Assembly (NCBI GenBank): GCA_022605955.1
Contig: JAKCOZ010000007.1
Coordinates: 17,466,001 to 17,530,000 of the forward strand
DNA from: Rallus limicola
Taxonomy: Eukaryota; Chordata; Aves; Gruiformes; Rallidae
Direction of reading: 5' to 3'
Length of the DNA stretch: 64,000 bases
Positions 62,383 to 64,000 of the stretch are shown piece by piece. Below the pieces are notes generated by a model that saw nothing but the letters and a program-made list of their open reading frames with translations, searched no databases and was not told the DNA's origin. Both the position numbers and the translations under genes were made by a program. The number at the start of each line of letters is the position of its first letter. Position 1 is the stretch's first letter.

Positions 62383-64000
62383 TTTGCTTACCATACAGCA
62401 TGGATGTTTTGCTTTCTTATGGTATACTAGTTATGTAGACGTATGTGGAGCTTAGTCTGAAGACCTCTGTTTTTGCATGGTTTTGTCTTTTCATCTGATG
62501 GCTGCCCCTCCTGCTGGGTTCCTCAGCCTTACTGAGTGCAGCAGGAGGATCATCAGGAAATACAGCAACAAAAAAACCCTCAAACCCAGAGTTTCTATTA
62601 TATCTCAGGAAGCAGGAGTACAAAGAAAGTTCTTGCTGTCCAGGGCTAGAGATAGAACATTTACTAATCAAAGCTTCTCTCCAGGGCATTACATCCTAAC
62701 TTCAAAACATAGTTATAGGCTTCAGCTGTGTAGATATGTACGTAAATGGGTGTGCTTTCTGCCACCGAATATCACCTGCACACCCTCACTGTTTTTGGAG
62801 TAGATCCAGATTGCAAGTGACCTTTTGAAGGAGATGACATATCTATGGCTATTCGCAAGCTTCATCTGAACTGCTGGCCCCTTGTGTCCTTTTCCTGCCA
62901 GCATTAAGTATTGTCCAGCATTATTCAGCATTACTCAACCCTATCCTGGGTCCTAGCTGCTGTCTTCTATTCTAATTATCAACTGAAATATTTTAATATT
63001 ATAAAACTATATCCTGTGTTGATTAGCATCCTCACCTACAGTAATATGAGATTGTGTATTACATGTTATGGTGATGCACGTGGTTTGAATGCTGTGTGTT
63101 TAGATTATTATGTGCTATAAAAAACATGTAGTACCTGAGCAGTTCATGGTATTTCATGAGTGGAGAGATGCTTTGCACTTTCTTTTCCCAATCTGGCTGA
63201 AAGGGGAGTAACTTGGGTGACAGAGACACTTTTCTTGCTTATACCTCTTAAGTGAATAAAGGTAGAAAGGTAGGTGAGCGTGTGAGAGACATGGACAAGA
63301 AAATGTATTTAGAGAAAAATGTGAAATTTAAAGCCCTGCAAAGACTTGATTGAGCTCATATTCAAGTTTTGGTCTTTTGCTTTAGAGAGTTTTCATTTTT
63401 CCTCCTGAGTTTAAACTTTGAAGCCGTTCCTTAGTTTAATAATTTCAAAATGTACATCACCTCTAGATATGGAGGACTTTGAATATCATAGAAAAGAGCT
63501 TGGTGGGGGCAAAGAGTAAAGGAAAGGTGGAAAATACATTGTGTTTGCTGTCTGGTAGTTCTGTAATTTTTAAAAAAAAAAATTTGCCAGTACCAATCAA
63601 GCCCAACATTCACATGTGTAAAGGTTTTTGTTTCTGTTCCACATTGAATTCTATTGCATAAATTCCTCTCTCCAAGTTCTGTTTCTGGTTATTCAACAGC
63701 ACTGTCTGCTTGAGATGCAACAGTAGCTCCCAAGTACTGGTTCATGCACATAGGTGGATATCCCATTCCTCACTTCAGTATTTTGCTAGAAAGCAGTAAC
63801 ATTCATGAGCTTCCTCTGTTCATTAAGAAAAGGTGGTTTACTTTATATGGAGGAATTCTGATGTGTTATAATTTTAGAGATCAACCTGTGTTATCTTAGG
63901 TAACTGTGTGCAATAGCAGATGAGCCTTTTGGCTCTTGCAGAAAAAGGTTTGATGTAGACAAAATCTGTAGAGAAACACGCTTACAATCTCTTCAAAAGA

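Larger units (their letters stand above)
61621..64000. other. End of window, intron 3 sequence
   Basis: AT-rich sequence with an ATGAG pentamer run (62365-62382) and one unrecognised protein-like frame at 62005-62232, described separately. No repeat family or exon of NKAIN3 is recognised up to the window end. Confidence 0.5.

Overview
The window is AT-rich vertebrate intronic DNA, almost certainly from a bird and most likely a galliform such as chicken. Two things point there: the abundance of CR1 LINE fragments with their typical short 3' terminal repeats, and two avian-type LTRs. I see no bacterial-style operon, CRISPR array, tRNA or rRNA. Almost all of the short open frames are chance or lie inside repeats.

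The only protein-coding gene I can support is NKAIN3 (Na+/K+-transporting ATPase interacting 3), on the + strand. Two consecutive in-frame coding exons are present: 1207-1344 (46 codons) and 9986-10066 (27 codons). Both have good AG/GT splice sites, and both introns at their junction are phase 0. Together they encode part of the first, and all of the second and third, predicted membrane segments of this small four-pass membrane protein. Exon 1 lies upstream of the window and exon 4 onwards lies beyond its end, so intron 3 is at least 53.9 kb.

Layout: 1-1206 is the end of intron 1, 1345-9985 is the whole of intron 2 (8.6 kb, no repeat I recognise apart from low-complexity runs), and 10067-64000 is the start of intron 3. 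Intron 3 holds nearly all the mobile elements. There are CR1 copies at about 14.5, 16.4, 21.1, 28.7, 35.2, 37.6, 39.2, 46.0, 48.2, 48.9 and 52.9 kb, and a rare 5'-region CR1 fragment at 40.7-41.4 kb. An eroded older CR1/L3-type LINE lies at about 25.9-27.1 kb. A complete solo LTR with a 5-bp target duplication is at 19,778-20,309, a longer truncated LTR at about 41.9-42.7 kb, and a short LTR-start fragment at 40.66 kb. Small tandem duplications and microsatellites are scattered through it.

The strongest second-look items are structural. The CR1 copies at 21 kb (-) and 39 kb (+) share an identical 14-bp tandem duplication and face each other as an inverted pair. The copies at 16.4 and 21.1 kb are nearly identical direct repeats bracketing the solo LTR. 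I found no convincing new biological system. Family names for repeats and for NKAIN3 come from recalled sequence similarity and were not searched.
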